Source: Kribbella capetownensis
GTDB taxonomy: Bacteria; Actinomycetota; Actinomycetes; Propionibacteriales; Kribbellaceae
Direction: 5' to 3'
Assembly (NCBI RefSeq): GCF_004331485.1
Contig: NZ_SJKD01000009.1
Span: 310,001 to 374,000 of the forward strand
Length of the DNA stretch: 64,000 nucleotides
Every line of letters begins with the position of its first letter. Positions within the stretch are counted from its first letter, which is position 1. The notes under the pieces were generated by a model, which ran no database searches, was not told the DNA's origin, and worked only from the letters and a program-made list of their open reading frames with translations. Made by a program: the position numbers and the translations under genes. Positions 35,568-43,471 of the stretch are shown in pieces.

Positions 35568-35883
35568 ATGGCCAGACTCAGAGATTCGGACTTCCCGGCG
35601 CTCGGCACCGACCCGCCCGCGGAGCAGTATCAGCCTCCGCTTCCGCTGGGATCACCACCAGGCCAACCAGGCGATCCGGACGCTGTTCGCGTTCAAGGAT
35701 TCCTATCCGACCTATCGCCGGACCGCCGAGGACCTGCGGAACGAAGCCTGGTTGTACGTCCAGCGGGCCGGCCGGTACACATCCACCGAGGATCCGGCCA
35801 AGCTGCTGACCGAGCGCGTGGTGGAGATCAGCCACACCGAGACCGCCGACTGGGAAGAAGCACTCAAGCAGCGGAGCGTCTGA
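35568..35883 (+). pseudogene. Small gene interrupted by a one-base frameshift
   Basis: From ATG 35568 the frame reads MARLRDSDFPALGTDPPAEQYQ up to 35633 and then turns into proline-rich nonsense. Dropping one C near 35634 restores a natural-looking sequence in the next frame: LRFRWDHHQANQAIRTLFAF, then DSYPTYRRTAEDLRNEAWLY and ERVVEISHTETADWEEALKQ, ending at TGA 35881-35883. The repaired product would be about 103 residues. I do not recognise its family. It could be a recent pseudogene, a sequencing error or, less likely, a recoding site, as no slippery heptamer or downstream structure is obvious. Confidence 0.6.
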
Positions 35884-35914
35884 AAGTGTCTGTGGGGTCT
35901 GGGAGGGTCCGGGT

Positions 35915-36661
35915 ATGACGTTGTCGACGGAGCAGGCCGAGTTCTACTTGGGGCACGTGCGGAGTGAGGGTGCTCGGCTGGGTGAAGTCGGGCGGATGGG
36001 GCTGGATGCGGCAGTGCCGAGTTGTCCGGGGTGGACCGTGGAGTCGGTACTGCGGCATGTGGCGCTGGTGTATGTGCACAAGGTGGAGGTGCTGCGGCTC
36101 GGCGCGCTGCCCGATCCGTGGCCGCCAGACTTCGACGCACGGGACACGTTCGAGTGGTACGACGAGGCGCTCGCGGCGATCGTGGCCGCGTTGGAGAAGG
36201 CCGGTACGTCGCTGGAGACCTGGACGTTCAATCCGGACGACGCCACCTCGGGCTTCTGGTACCGGCGGATGGCGCTGGAGAGTGTCGTGCACCGAATAGA
36301 CGTCGAGCAGGCGCACGACGTGGTCACACCGATCGCCGCCGAACTGGCGCTCGACGGCATCGACGAGTTGCTGTTCCCGAACCTCGGTGGACCGTGGTGG
36401 GAGGAGGGCGACACCGATCACCCCCTCGACGCGACCGTGCGCATCACGTCCGAGGGCCGCACGTGGACCGTCACCGCGGACAGCACCATCGTCACCGTGC
36501 AGCAGGGCGCCGAGGGCGACGCGGCCGCCGAGATCTTCGGATCACCCGACGCGGTGTTCCTCTGGTTGTGGGGCCGCACGGACGCTTCCGCGATCCAGAC
36601 GGCCGGCGACGCGAGCGTCGTGCAGGAGTTCCGTGCGCGGGTCGCGGAGGCCACTCGCTGA
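35915..36661 (+). CDS. Maleylpyruvate isomerase-family mycothiol-dependent protein
   Basis: A 248-residue DinB-like protein. Metal ligands follow the MDMPI pattern: H48 (SVLRHVALVYVH), then E122 and H126 (LESVVHRIDVEQAHD). The N-terminal CPGWTVESVL motif is diagnostic. A C-terminal MDMPI-type beta domain is seen from about residue 155 (DATVRITSEGRTWTV). Family members catalyse mycothiol-dependent isomerisation or transfer; the substrate here is unknown. It follows the frameshifted gene by 31 bp. Confidence 0.82.
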   Translation: MTLSTEQAEFYLGHVRSEGARLGEVGRMGLDAAVPSCPGWTVESVLRHVALVYVHKVEVLRLGALPDPWPPDFDARDTFEWYDEALAAIVAALEKAGTSLETWTFNPDDATSGFWYRRMALESVVHRIDVEQAHDVVTPIAAELALDGIDELLFPNLGGPWWEEGDTDHPLDATVRITSEGRTWTVTADSTIVTVQQGAEGDAAAEIFGSPDAVFLWLWGRTDASAIQTAGDASVVQEFRARVAEATR

Positions 36662-36743
36662 CGGATGTCCTGTTCGCGGGTTGCTGTTCGTTCACTTGCC
36701 GAGGGACCAGAGTGGATCCTGAAGCACGGAAAGGAGTGGGCTG

Positions 36744-37091
36744 ATGGCGCAGTACCTGGCGCTCGTTTACAGCGCGGACGTGGACTGGTTCGCACCTGAG
36801 CAGGCCGAGGAGCTCGCGGAGTACCGGCGGTTCCAGGACGACAACGCCGGCCTGATCACCGCCAGCGCGGTGCTCCACCCGACCAGTACGGCGACCGTCG
36901 TACGGGTGGAAGGCGCTCGCGGCGGGAAGGTCGTCACCACCGACGGGCCGTACGCGGAGACGAAGGAAGCCCTGACCGGCTACTACCTGGTCGAGGCCGA
37001 GGACCTGGAGGCGGCGATCGCGATCGCCCAGCAGATCCCGTCGGCCTGGAACGGCGCGGTCGAGGTCCGCCCGGTGATCCGGGCCCGCTGA
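36744..37091 (+). CDS. DGPF-domain (YCII-like) protein, second copy
   Basis: A 115-residue protein starting MAQYLALVYSADVDWF with the family motif TTDGPYAETKEALTGYYLVE and ending AVEVRPVIRAR. DGPF has become DGPY. It is followed 11 bp later by an ECF42-type sigma factor, matching the module at 12381-14200 but with the DGPF gene first. ATG 36744 follows AAAGGAG. Confidence 0.88.
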   Translation: MAQYLALVYSADVDWFAPEQAEELAEYRRFQDDNAGLITASAVLHPTSTATVVRVEGARGGKVVTTDGPYAETKEALTGYYLVEAEDLEAAIAIAQQIPSAWNGAVEVRPVIRAR

Positions 37092-37102
37092 AGACTCCGA
37101 CG

Positions 37103-38335
37103 ATGGAGCCAGGGCACGACGCGGTGGCCGAGACGGTCCGGGTCGAGGGGACTCGCATCCTCGCGACGCTGATCCGGACCGTCGGCGACGTGCAACTCGC
37201 CGAGGACGCCGTCCAGGAGGCCACCCTGGCGGCCCTCGGCGCCTGGCCGGTGACCGGCGTACCGCCCGAGCCGCGCGCCTGGATGACCGTGACTGCCCGG
37301 CGCAAGGCGATCGACATCATCCGGCGCGAGCGGGCCCGAGCCGACAAGGAACGTGACAGCACCCGGCTGATCGAGCTCGGCCGCACCGACATCGTCCCGG
37401 CCGCGGTCGTCCAGGACGACCTGCTGCGGCTGATCTTCACGTGTTGCCACCCGGCGCTGTCGCCGCCAACCAGGGTCGCGTTGGCCTTGCGCACCTTGTG
37501 CGGACTGTCTCCCACGCAGATCGCCGGCGTCATGCTGACCACCGAGGCCGCGACCGCGAAGCGCCTCACCCGGGCACGGCAGAAGATCGCCGCCGCCCGC
37601 ATCCCGTACCGGGTGCCGCCCGAGGCCGAACTCCCCGAGCGCCTGCCCGCCGTCTGCGGCGTGGTCCACAGCCTCTACACCTCCGGCCATGCTCCGGTCG
37701 AAGGACAGACGGCGTACGACGTCGATGTCTGCGCGGAGGCCATCCGACTGGCGGAGCTCCTGCACGAACTGCTGCCCGAGCAGCAGATGCCGACCGCCGT
37801 ACTCGCACTGCTGCTGCTCACCGAGGCGCGCCGGCCCGCCCGACTGGACGCCGACGGTGACGTCGTCACGCTCGACCAGCAAGACCGCAGCCGCTGGGAC
37901 AACGCCGCGATCGCCCGCGGGATCGACCTTCTCAACGACTCGCTCCTGCGATCGAACCAGCAGGCCGACGCCTATCAACTCCAGGCCGCCATCGCGGCCG
38001 AGCACGCCCGCGCAGCCACTTACGACACGACGGACTGGACCGAGATCCTCCGCCTGTACGAGCTCCTGGTGTCGGTAGCGCCCAGCCCAGCAGCCGACCT
38101 GGGGCTCGCGGTCGCGGCCGCCGAAGCAAAAGACACCACAGCGGGACTCGCGTTGCTCAGCGAGCTCACGCCCAGTCCACGCTGGCACGCCGTCCGCGCC
38201 GAGCTACTGGCCCGCGATCACCGGTACGACGAAGCCGTCGGGGAACTCACCAAGGCGCTGGAAGGTCCGTCGACCGACGCCGAACGACGCCATCGCGAGC
38301 GCCGTCTCGAGCTCTTCCGAGCCGCGGCGGACTGA
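37103..38335 (+). CDS. ECF42-type sigma factor, second copy
   Basis: A 410-residue sigma factor of the same length and build as the one at 12381. Region 2 includes QLAEDAVQEATLAALGAW; the hallmark LIFTCCHPALSPPTRVALAL is followed by LSPTQIAGVMLTTEAATAKR in region 4. The C-terminal helical/TPR-like extension (QQDRSRWDNAAIARGIDLLN onward) is complete. Its partner DGPF gene is immediately upstream. The two copies are divergent in sequence, so they are probably separate regulatory modules and not a recent duplication. Confidence 0.9.
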   Translation: MEPGHDAVAETVRVEGTRILATLIRTVGDVQLAEDAVQEATLAALGAWPVTGVPPEPRAWMTVTARRKAIDIIRRERARADKERDSTRLIELGRTDIVPAAVVQDDLLRLIFTCCHPALSPPTRVALALRTLCGLSPTQIAGVMLTTEAATAKRLTRARQKIAAARIPYRVPPEAELPERLPAVCGVVHSLYTSGHAPVEGQTAYDVDVCAEAIRLAELLHELLPEQQMPTAVLALLLLTEARRPARLDADGDVVTLDQQDRSRWDNAAIARGIDLLNDSLLRSNQQADAYQLQAAIAAEHARAATYDTTDWTEILRLYELLVSVAPSPAADLGLAVAAAEAKDTTAGLALLSELTPSPRWHAVRAELLARDHRYDEAVGELTKALEGPSTDAERRHRERRLELFRAAAD

Positions 38336-38337
38336 GC

Positions 38338-39054
38338 TCAGTCCTCGTCGGTCCAGTTGCCGCGTTCGCTGTTGAAGATCGACTTCGACGCCGGACCCGA
38401 GGATGGTGGTGGGCCACCGCGACGCGCCGGCGCGGGTGCGGGCACCGTGGTGGTGATCTCCTGCGCGGAGTCCATCCCGATTGGACCGGTGCCGTCGTCA
38501 TCGGAGTCGTCGTCGCCCTCCACCACGTCGACGCTGGCCGACGCGCGCAGACCGGTGCGCTGGATCACTCGCTGGATGGTCAGGTCACGGTCGTCGGGAC
38601 GGCTGACCCACTTGATCTCGCGGAAGCCCTGGTCCTGGGCCGCGGACTCGAAGACGAAGTGGCCGTAGCCGAAGATCCGGCCGACGATCGGCTTCTGCAG
38701 GGTGATGTCCAGGACTCGCGCGATCGGTGTGGTCGCGACGGTCTGGGAGAAGACGCCGCGGATCCGCATGACCCGCATGTTGGTGACCACGAACCGGTCC
38801 CGGTGGTGGGTGAGGAACTGCCAGAAGGCATGCGCGAGCAGCACCAGCACGAGCGCCAGGACGACGGGCTGGCCGCCGATCGGAGTGGTCACCATCGCGA
38901 TCAGCAGGGCCGTCGCCAGCGCGACCTCGAGCATCGGCACCGAATAGACCACCCAGTGCTGCCGGACCTCGTCGATGACGACCTCGCCCTCGTCCGAGAT
39001 CAGGTGCCGCCGGACCTTCGGGTCGAAGATCCGGAACAGGCCTATGCCGGCCAT
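38338..39054 (-). CDS. Bacterial PH-domain (bPH2/DUF304) membrane protein
   Basis: A 238-residue protein: a soluble head (FRIFDPKVRRHLISDEGEVV), two membrane helices (about residues 37-80), then a bPH2 domain (RDRFVVTNMRVMRIRGVFSQ, followed by TPIARVLDITLQKPIVGRIF). A disordered acidic and proline-rich tail ends SIFNSERGNWTDED. The function of these proteins is unknown; membrane-stress or trafficking roles have been suggested for bPH domains. It converges with the ECF42 gene, two base pairs apart. Confidence 0.82.
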   Translation of the reverse strand: MAGIGLFRIFDPKVRRHLISDEGEVVIDEVRQHWVVYSVPMLEVALATALLIAMVTTPIGGQPVVLALVLVLLAHAFWQFLTHHRDRFVVTNMRVMRIRGVFSQTVATTPIARVLDITLQKPIVGRIFGYGHFVFESAAQDQGFREIKWVSRPDDRDLTIQRVIQRTGLRASASVDVVEGDDDSDDDGTGPIGMDSAQEITTTVPAPAPARRGGPPPSSGPASKSIFNSERGNWTDED

Positions 39055-39118
39055 CCACTCACTCCCCTACCACCCTCTCCGGCCATCGCAGCGGGCTGCT
39101 CCGCGGTCCATACAGCCA

Positions 39119-39151
39119 AGTGTCCCGCACGATTGCTCGTAACGGGACACT
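39119..39151 (-). terminator. Hairpin downstream of the tiny membrane protein gene
   Basis: AGTGTCCCG (39119-39127) pairs with CGGGACACT (39143-39151) across a 15-nt loop, 12 bp past the stop of the 52-residue gene on the minus strand. There is no T-tract. Terminator or processing site is the likely role. Confidence 0.45.
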
Positions 39152-39162
39152 CAGACGGCAGA

Positions 39163-39321
39163 TCAGCTGAACAGCGCGCTCAAGAAGGTGATCACACTCT
39201 CGAACGCGTCACCGACGGCCGAGAACGCGCCTCCCACCGCATCGGCAGCGTTCGCCGGCTGAGTGAACAGATAGAAGCCGGCAAAGGCGATGACCGACCA
39301 GATCAACAGCTTCTTCGGCAT
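39163..39321 (-). CDS. Tiny single-helix membrane protein (52 aa)
   Basis: Encodes 52 residues: a basic start (MPKKL), one hydrophobic helix (LIWSVIAFAGFYLFTQPA) and an amphipathic tail (ADAVGGAFSAVGDAFESVIT, then FLSALFS). ATG 39321 lies behind AGGAG. The open frame extends upstream but without a ribosome site. I recall similar short proteins across actinobacteria; function unknown. The GG/A-rich amphipathic tail could oligomerise. Confidence 0.7.
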   Translation of the reverse strand: MPKKLLIWSVIAFAGFYLFTQPANAADAVGGAFSAVGDAFESVITFLSALFS

Positions 39322-39615
39322 GTCACCACTCCTCGTTCGCAACCACTCGGTCGACTGTGTTTGATTTTGTATCACGGACCGTCACCAATTGTCACTGACT
39401 GAACACAGCCCACCGCACAATGCTCACCAGCTACAAGGTCCATTCTGTAACGGATTCGGGGGCATGGCAGCCACCGGCGCGCCGCCGTGAGACGTCCATC
39501 GCGCCGTACTCTGGAAATCTCGCGGAGTTTGCCCGATTTCGGAACAACCATTGGGTGAACGCCAGGGAAAGACACAATGTGACAGTCCGTGGTCGCGTGT
39601 TGCAGCTGAGATCGA

Positions 39616-40572
39616 TCAGAGCGCCGCGATCAACTCGTCCGCGGCAGTGTACGGGTCGGTGTTTCCCTCGGCGACCTTGGCGGCCAGTACGTCGAGCCGC
39701 GCATCGCCGTGCAGGTGCGCGAACCGGGACCGCAACGAGGTCATCGCGATCGCCTCGATCTCGTCCCGGGCCCGGCTCCGGCGCCGTTCGTCCAGGACGC
39801 CGTTGGACCGCATCCAGGCCAGCCGCTCCTCGATCGCCGCCACCACCTCGTCGACCCCTTCGTTGCGCGAGGCAACTGTCTTCAGGATCGGCGGCGACCA
39901 GGCGCCTTCGGGCCGTTCGGCCAGCGCGAGCATGTGCCGCAGATCGCGGGTGACGTTCTGCACGCCGTCCCGATCGGCCTTGTTCACAACGTAGATGTCG
40001 CCGACCTCGAGGATGCCGGCCTTCGCGGCCTGGATCCCGTCACCCATCCCCGGCGCCAGCAGGATGAGGGTCGTGTCCGCCATCCCGGCGATCTCCACCT
40101 CGGACTGGCCGACGCCGACGGTCTCGACCAGGACGACGTCGTACCCGGCCGCGTCGAGCACCCGCAGCGCCTGCGGGGTCGACCAGGCAAGTCCGCCGAG
40201 ATGCCCACGCGACGCCATCGACCGGATGAACACGCCGGAGTCCGTCGCGTGGTCCTGCATCCGCACCCGGTCCCCAAGCAGCGCACCGCCGGAGAACGGC
40301 GACGACGGGTCGACCGCGAGCACCCCGACCCGCTTCCCGGTCGCCCGGTACGCCGTGACGAGCGCCGACGTCGACGTGGATTTCCCGACGCCGGGTGAGC
40401 CCGTGATGCCGACGATGTGCGCATGACCGGCGTACGGCGACAGGGCCGCCATCACCTCACGCAGCAAGGGCGATTCGTCCTCGACCAGTGAGATCAGCCG
40501 GGCGACGGCCCGGGAGTCACCCTCCCGGGCCCGCTCGACCAGCTCCGAGACCGGTGCGGTCCGGCGCGGCAT
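39616..40572 (-). CDS. meaB: MeaB/ArgK-family GTPase (acyl-CoA mutase chaperone)
   Basis: A 318-residue G3E GTPase. The P-loop GSPGVGKS is at residues 58-65; VDPSSPFSGGALLGDRVRMQ and VLVETVGVGQSEVEIAGMAD are diagnostic of MeaB; NKAD gives guanine specificity. MeaB protects and reloads B12 in methylmalonyl- or isobutyryl-CoA mutases. The overlapping thiolase gene upstream and the epimerase and ccr genes nearby place it in C4-C5 acyl-CoA metabolism. The IcmA-type mutase is 15 kb away; no B12-binding subunit is in the window. Confidence 0.93.
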   Translation of the reverse strand: MPRRTAPVSELVERAREGDSRAVARLISLVEDESPLLREVMAALSPYAGHAHIVGITGSPGVGKSTSTSALVTAYRATGKRVGVLAVDPSSPFSGGALLGDRVRMQDHATDSGVFIRSMASRGHLGGLAWSTPQALRVLDAAGYDVVLVETVGVGQSEVEIAGMADTTLILLAPGMGDGIQAAKAGILEVGDIYVVNKADRDGVQNVTRDLRHMLALAERPEGAWSPPILKTVASRNEGVDEVVAAIEERLAWMRSNGVLDERRRSRARDEIEAIAMTSLRSRFAHLHGDARLDVLAAKVAEGNTDPYTAADELIAAL

Positions 40573-41786
40573 CAGCTCTTCGGGACCCGGACGATGAGCG
40601 CGTCGCCCTGGCCACCGCCACCGCAGAGCGCGGCCGCGCCGACGCCGCCACCGCGCCGGCCCAGCTCGAGCGCGAGGTGCAGGACCAGGCGGGCACCGGA
40701 CATCCCGATCGGGTGTCCGACGGCGATCGCGCCACCGTTCACGTTGACCTTGTCGGCGTCGACCTTCAGCTCCCGCGTGGAGGCGATCCCGACCGACGCG
40801 AACGCCTCGTTGATCTCGATCAGGTCGAGTGCGGTGGGCTCGATGCCTTCCTTCTCGCAGGCCTTCGCGATCGCGTGCGCGGGCTGGCTCTGCAGCGTCG
40901 AGTCCGGCCCGGCCACCGAGCTGTGGGCGCCGATCTCGGCGATCCAGCTCAACCCGAGCTCCTCGGCCTTCGCCTTGCTCATCACGACTACCGCGCAGCC
41001 GCCGTCGGAGATCGGCGACGACGACCCGGCCGTGATCGTGCCGTCCTTGCCGAAGGCCGGACGCAGCCTGGCCAGCGCCTCGACGGAGGTGTCACTGCGG
41101 ACGCCTTCGTCGCTGTCGACCACGATCGGGTCGCCCTTGCGCTGCGGCACCTCGACCGGGATCACCTCGTCGGCGAACAGACCGTTCTTCCAGCCCTCGG
41201 CGGCCCGCTGGTGCGAGCGCACGGCGAACTCGTCCTGCTCCTCGCGGCTGAGCTTCAGACCCTCGTTGTTGGCCCGGTCGGTGAGCGCGCCCATCGGCTG
41301 GTCGGTGAACGCGTCCCACAACCCGTCGTACGCCATCGAGTCGACCAGGGTGGTGTCGCCGTACTTGAAGCCCTCGCGGGACTTGGGCAGCAGGTGCGGC
41401 GCGTTCGTCATCGACTCCATCCCGCCGGCGACGACGATGTCGTGCTCACCGGCGCGGATCAGCTGGCTGGCGAGCGCGATCGCGTTCAGGCCGGACAGGC
41501 AGACCTTGTTGATGGTGATGGCCGGGACGCTCATCGGGAGGCCGGCCTTGACGGCGGCCTGCCGGGCGGCGATCTGACCCGCGCCGGCCTGCAGCACCTG
41601 GCCCATGATCACGTACTCGACCTGGTCCGGCGCGACGCCGGCCTTCTCCAGTGCGCCCTTGATCGCGAATCCGCCGAGCTCGGCGCCGGTGAAGCCCTTG
41701 AGGCCACCCAGCAGCCGCCCGATCGGGGTCCGCGCGCCGGCGACTATGACAGTGGTGTTCGCTGAACTACGGGTGGCGTCAGACAT
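40572..41786 (-). CDS. Acetyl-CoA C-acetyltransferase (thiolase)
   Basis: A 404-residue type II thiolase. The nucleophile is C96 in INKVCLSGLNAI, H358 lies in VGHPIGMSGARL and C388 in ALCGGGGQG. It condenses two acetyl-CoA to acetoacetyl-CoA, the entry to crotonyl-CoA. Its stop overlaps the MeaB start by one base, so they are cotranscribed. It is divergent from the methylmalonyl-CoA epimerase gene. The order meaB-thiolase-mce beside a filP/scy-type gene recalls S. coelicolor SCO5396-SCO5400, from memory. Confidence 0.93.
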   Translation of the reverse strand: MSDATRSSANTTVIVAGARTPIGRLLGGLKGFTGAELGGFAIKGALEKAGVAPDQVEYVIMGQVLQAGAGQIAARQAAVKAGLPMSVPAITINKVCLSGLNAIALASQLIRAGEHDIVVAGGMESMTNAPHLLPKSREGFKYGDTTLVDSMAYDGLWDAFTDQPMGALTDRANNEGLKLSREEQDEFAVRSHQRAAEGWKNGLFADEVIPVEVPQRKGDPIVVDSDEGVRSDTSVEALARLRPAFGKDGTITAGSSSPISDGGCAVVVMSKAKAEELGLSWIAEIGAHSSVAGPDSTLQSQPAHAIAKACEKEGIEPTALDLIEINEAFASVGIASTRELKVDADKVNVNGGAIAVGHPIGMSGARLVLHLALELGRRGGGVGAAALCGGGGQGDALIVRVPKS

Positions 41787-41901
41787 GTTGTCACGATACC
41801 TGCGACCGCACTGGTACGCCGCTGTCGATCAAGTCACACACGTCGTGTCAGCTCTGCCACTTTCCATGGATTCCGGCGGCCGGCTGCGCCACTCTGGCGC
41901 T

Positions 41902-42333
41902 ATGAAGAGCACCGTCACCGGGACCTTGTTCGACGCGATCGACCACGTGGGCGTTGCCGTGGCCGACTTCGACGAGGCGGTCCGGTTCTACGCCGAGGTG
42001 TTCGGCATGACGGTCGCGCACGAGGAGATCAACGAGGAGCAGGGCGTCCGCGAGGCCATGCTGTCGGTCGGCGACTCGGGTTCGTCGATCCAGCTGCTCG
42101 CACCGCTGTCGGACTCCTCGCCGATCGCGAAATTCCTGGTCCAGCGCGGGCCTGGCATCCAGCAACTCGCCTACCGGGTCAGCGACCTCGACGCGGTCTC
42201 GGCGACCCTGCGCGAGCGCGGCGCCGAACTCCTGTACGACGAGCCGCGCCGTGGCACCGCCGGTTCGCGGGTAAACTTCATCCATCCGCGCTCGGCCGGC
42301 GGCGTACTGGTCGAGCTCGTCGAGCCGGCCTGA
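41902..42333 (+). CDS. mce: Methylmalonyl-CoA epimerase (VOC fold)
   Basis: A 143-residue protein. DAIDHVGVAVADFDEAVRFY gives the first metal ligand (H15), SIQLLAPLSDSSPIAKFL is the epimerase signature, and INFIHP-like VNFIHPRSAGGVLVELVE closes the fold. Where many epimerases have LHH, this one has IQQ (GPGIQQLAYRV), so one usual His ligand or base is Gln. It likely interconverts (2R)- and (2S)-methylmalonyl-CoA or ethylmalonyl-CoA. ATG 41902 gives the family's normal length; upstream codons are not conserved. Confidence 0.88.
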   Translation: MKSTVTGTLFDAIDHVGVAVADFDEAVRFYAEVFGMTVAHEEINEEQGVREAMLSVGDSGSSIQLLAPLSDSSPIAKFLVQRGPGIQQLAYRVSDLDAVSATLRERGAELLYDEPRRGTAGSRVNFIHPRSAGGVLVELVEPA

Positions 42334-42420
42334 ACCCGGCCTTCACGACCGGTCTGTCACGCCTCTCGAACACCGGGTGACGGCGCGCCCCGACGCGCTG
42401 CCCGGTAGCGATCGCCGGAC

Positions 42421-42435
42421 TAGGCTGTTCGGGTG
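42421..42435 (+). promoter_or_regulatory. Leaderless-type promoter of the MEDS/kinase gene
   Basis: TAGGCT (42421-42426) is a good -10 element and ends six bases before GTG 42433, so transcription would begin at or next to the start codon. No ribosome site precedes the GTG. This supports leaderless translation, common in actinobacteria. Confidence 0.45.
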
Positions 42436-43335
42436 CTGAAGGACAGCGCCACCGATTCTCTGGGCGGTGCGCACGCGGGGTTCCGGCATGACGCCTTCGT
42501 CTACACCTGTAGCGACGAGTTCGTGCATTCCGCGGCGCCGTACGTCCGTGACGGCCTGGCTGCCGGTGAGAAGGTCGTGGTCGCACTGCCCCCGGAACGG
42601 ATTGCCGAGCTGCGCCAGGCGCTCGGTGCGGCGGCCGCCCAGGTCCGTTTTATCGATATGACAGTCGCCGGCCACAACCCGGCCCGGATCATTCCGTTCT
42701 GGCGTGAGGTCCTCGATGAGCACCCGGGCCGAGCGGTTCGCGGACTCGGCGAACCGGCGTACGCCGGCCGGACGCCAGCGGAGTACGAGGAAGCCTTGCT
42801 GCACGAGGCTCTGCTGTCGGTGGCCTTCGCCGATGCCATGGGTTTCCGCTTGCGCTGTCCGTACGACGCGGCCGTCGGGATCGACCCGACGGTGACCCAT
42901 TCGGTGCCGGAAGGCCTTGCGGAGAAGACATTCCGGACCGCGCTGCCCGCCGTACCGGATCGGGCCGAGCGGTGGGAGTTCGTGCGCGGAGAGCTCGCGC
43001 AGATCCGGCAATGGGTCAACGCGCAGGCGTCGTCGCACGGGGTGTCGCGGCATCGGATGGACGACCTGGAGCTGGCGCTGCACGAGGTCTGCACGAACAG
43101 CATCCGGTTCGGCGGTGGCTCCGGGACGCTGTCGGTCTGGATCGAGGACGGCTCGCTGGTCTGTGACGTCGCGGACCAAGGCCGGATCCACGATCAGCTG
43201 GTCGGACGCGTGCTGCCGCCACTCGACGGACTCGGCGGGCGGGGCGTCTGGCTGGCGAACCAGCTGTGCGATCTGGTGCAGCTGCGGTCGGGCGACGACT
43301 TCACCCAGGTACGGCTGTACACGCGCCTGCGCTGA
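42433..43335 (+). CDS. MEDS-domain/anti-sigma kinase regulator (RsbA-like)
   Basis: A 300-residue regulator. The N-terminal MEDS (DcmR-type sensory) domain spans about residues 15-170 (RHDAFVYTCSDEFVHSAAPY; DGLAAGEKVVVALPP). A C-terminal GHKL/HATPase domain follows, with DLELALHEVCTNSIRFGGGS as the N-box and GGRGVWLANQLCDLVQLRSG as the G-box. Proteins of this layout act as anti-sigma-factor kinases, or anti-anti-sigma partners, of SigB-like sigma factors. No sigma or antagonist gene is adjacent, so the partner is unknown. Confidence 0.82.
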   Translation: MLKDSATDSLGGAHAGFRHDAFVYTCSDEFVHSAAPYVRDGLAAGEKVVVALPPERIAELRQALGAAAAQVRFIDMTVAGHNPARIIPFWREVLDEHPGRAVRGLGEPAYAGRTPAEYEEALLHEALLSVAFADAMGFRLRCPYDAAVGIDPTVTHSVPEGLAEKTFRTALPAVPDRAERWEFVRGELAQIRQWVNAQASSHGVSRHRMDDLELALHEVCTNSIRFGGGSGTLSVWIEDGSLVCDVADQGRIHDQLVGRVLPPLDGLGGRGVWLANQLCDLVQLRSGDDFTQVRLYTRLR

Positions 43336-43471
43336 ATAAGACCACTGACAACGGTGGACTACAAAAGTGACGGTCGTCTCACCGGCCCCCGCCTGTGTTA
43401 CAAGGCACAGCCAGACGTGCATACTCAGCGGTAAGTTCCGCTCACCCAGACCCCGCTGTTGGAGGTACGAC

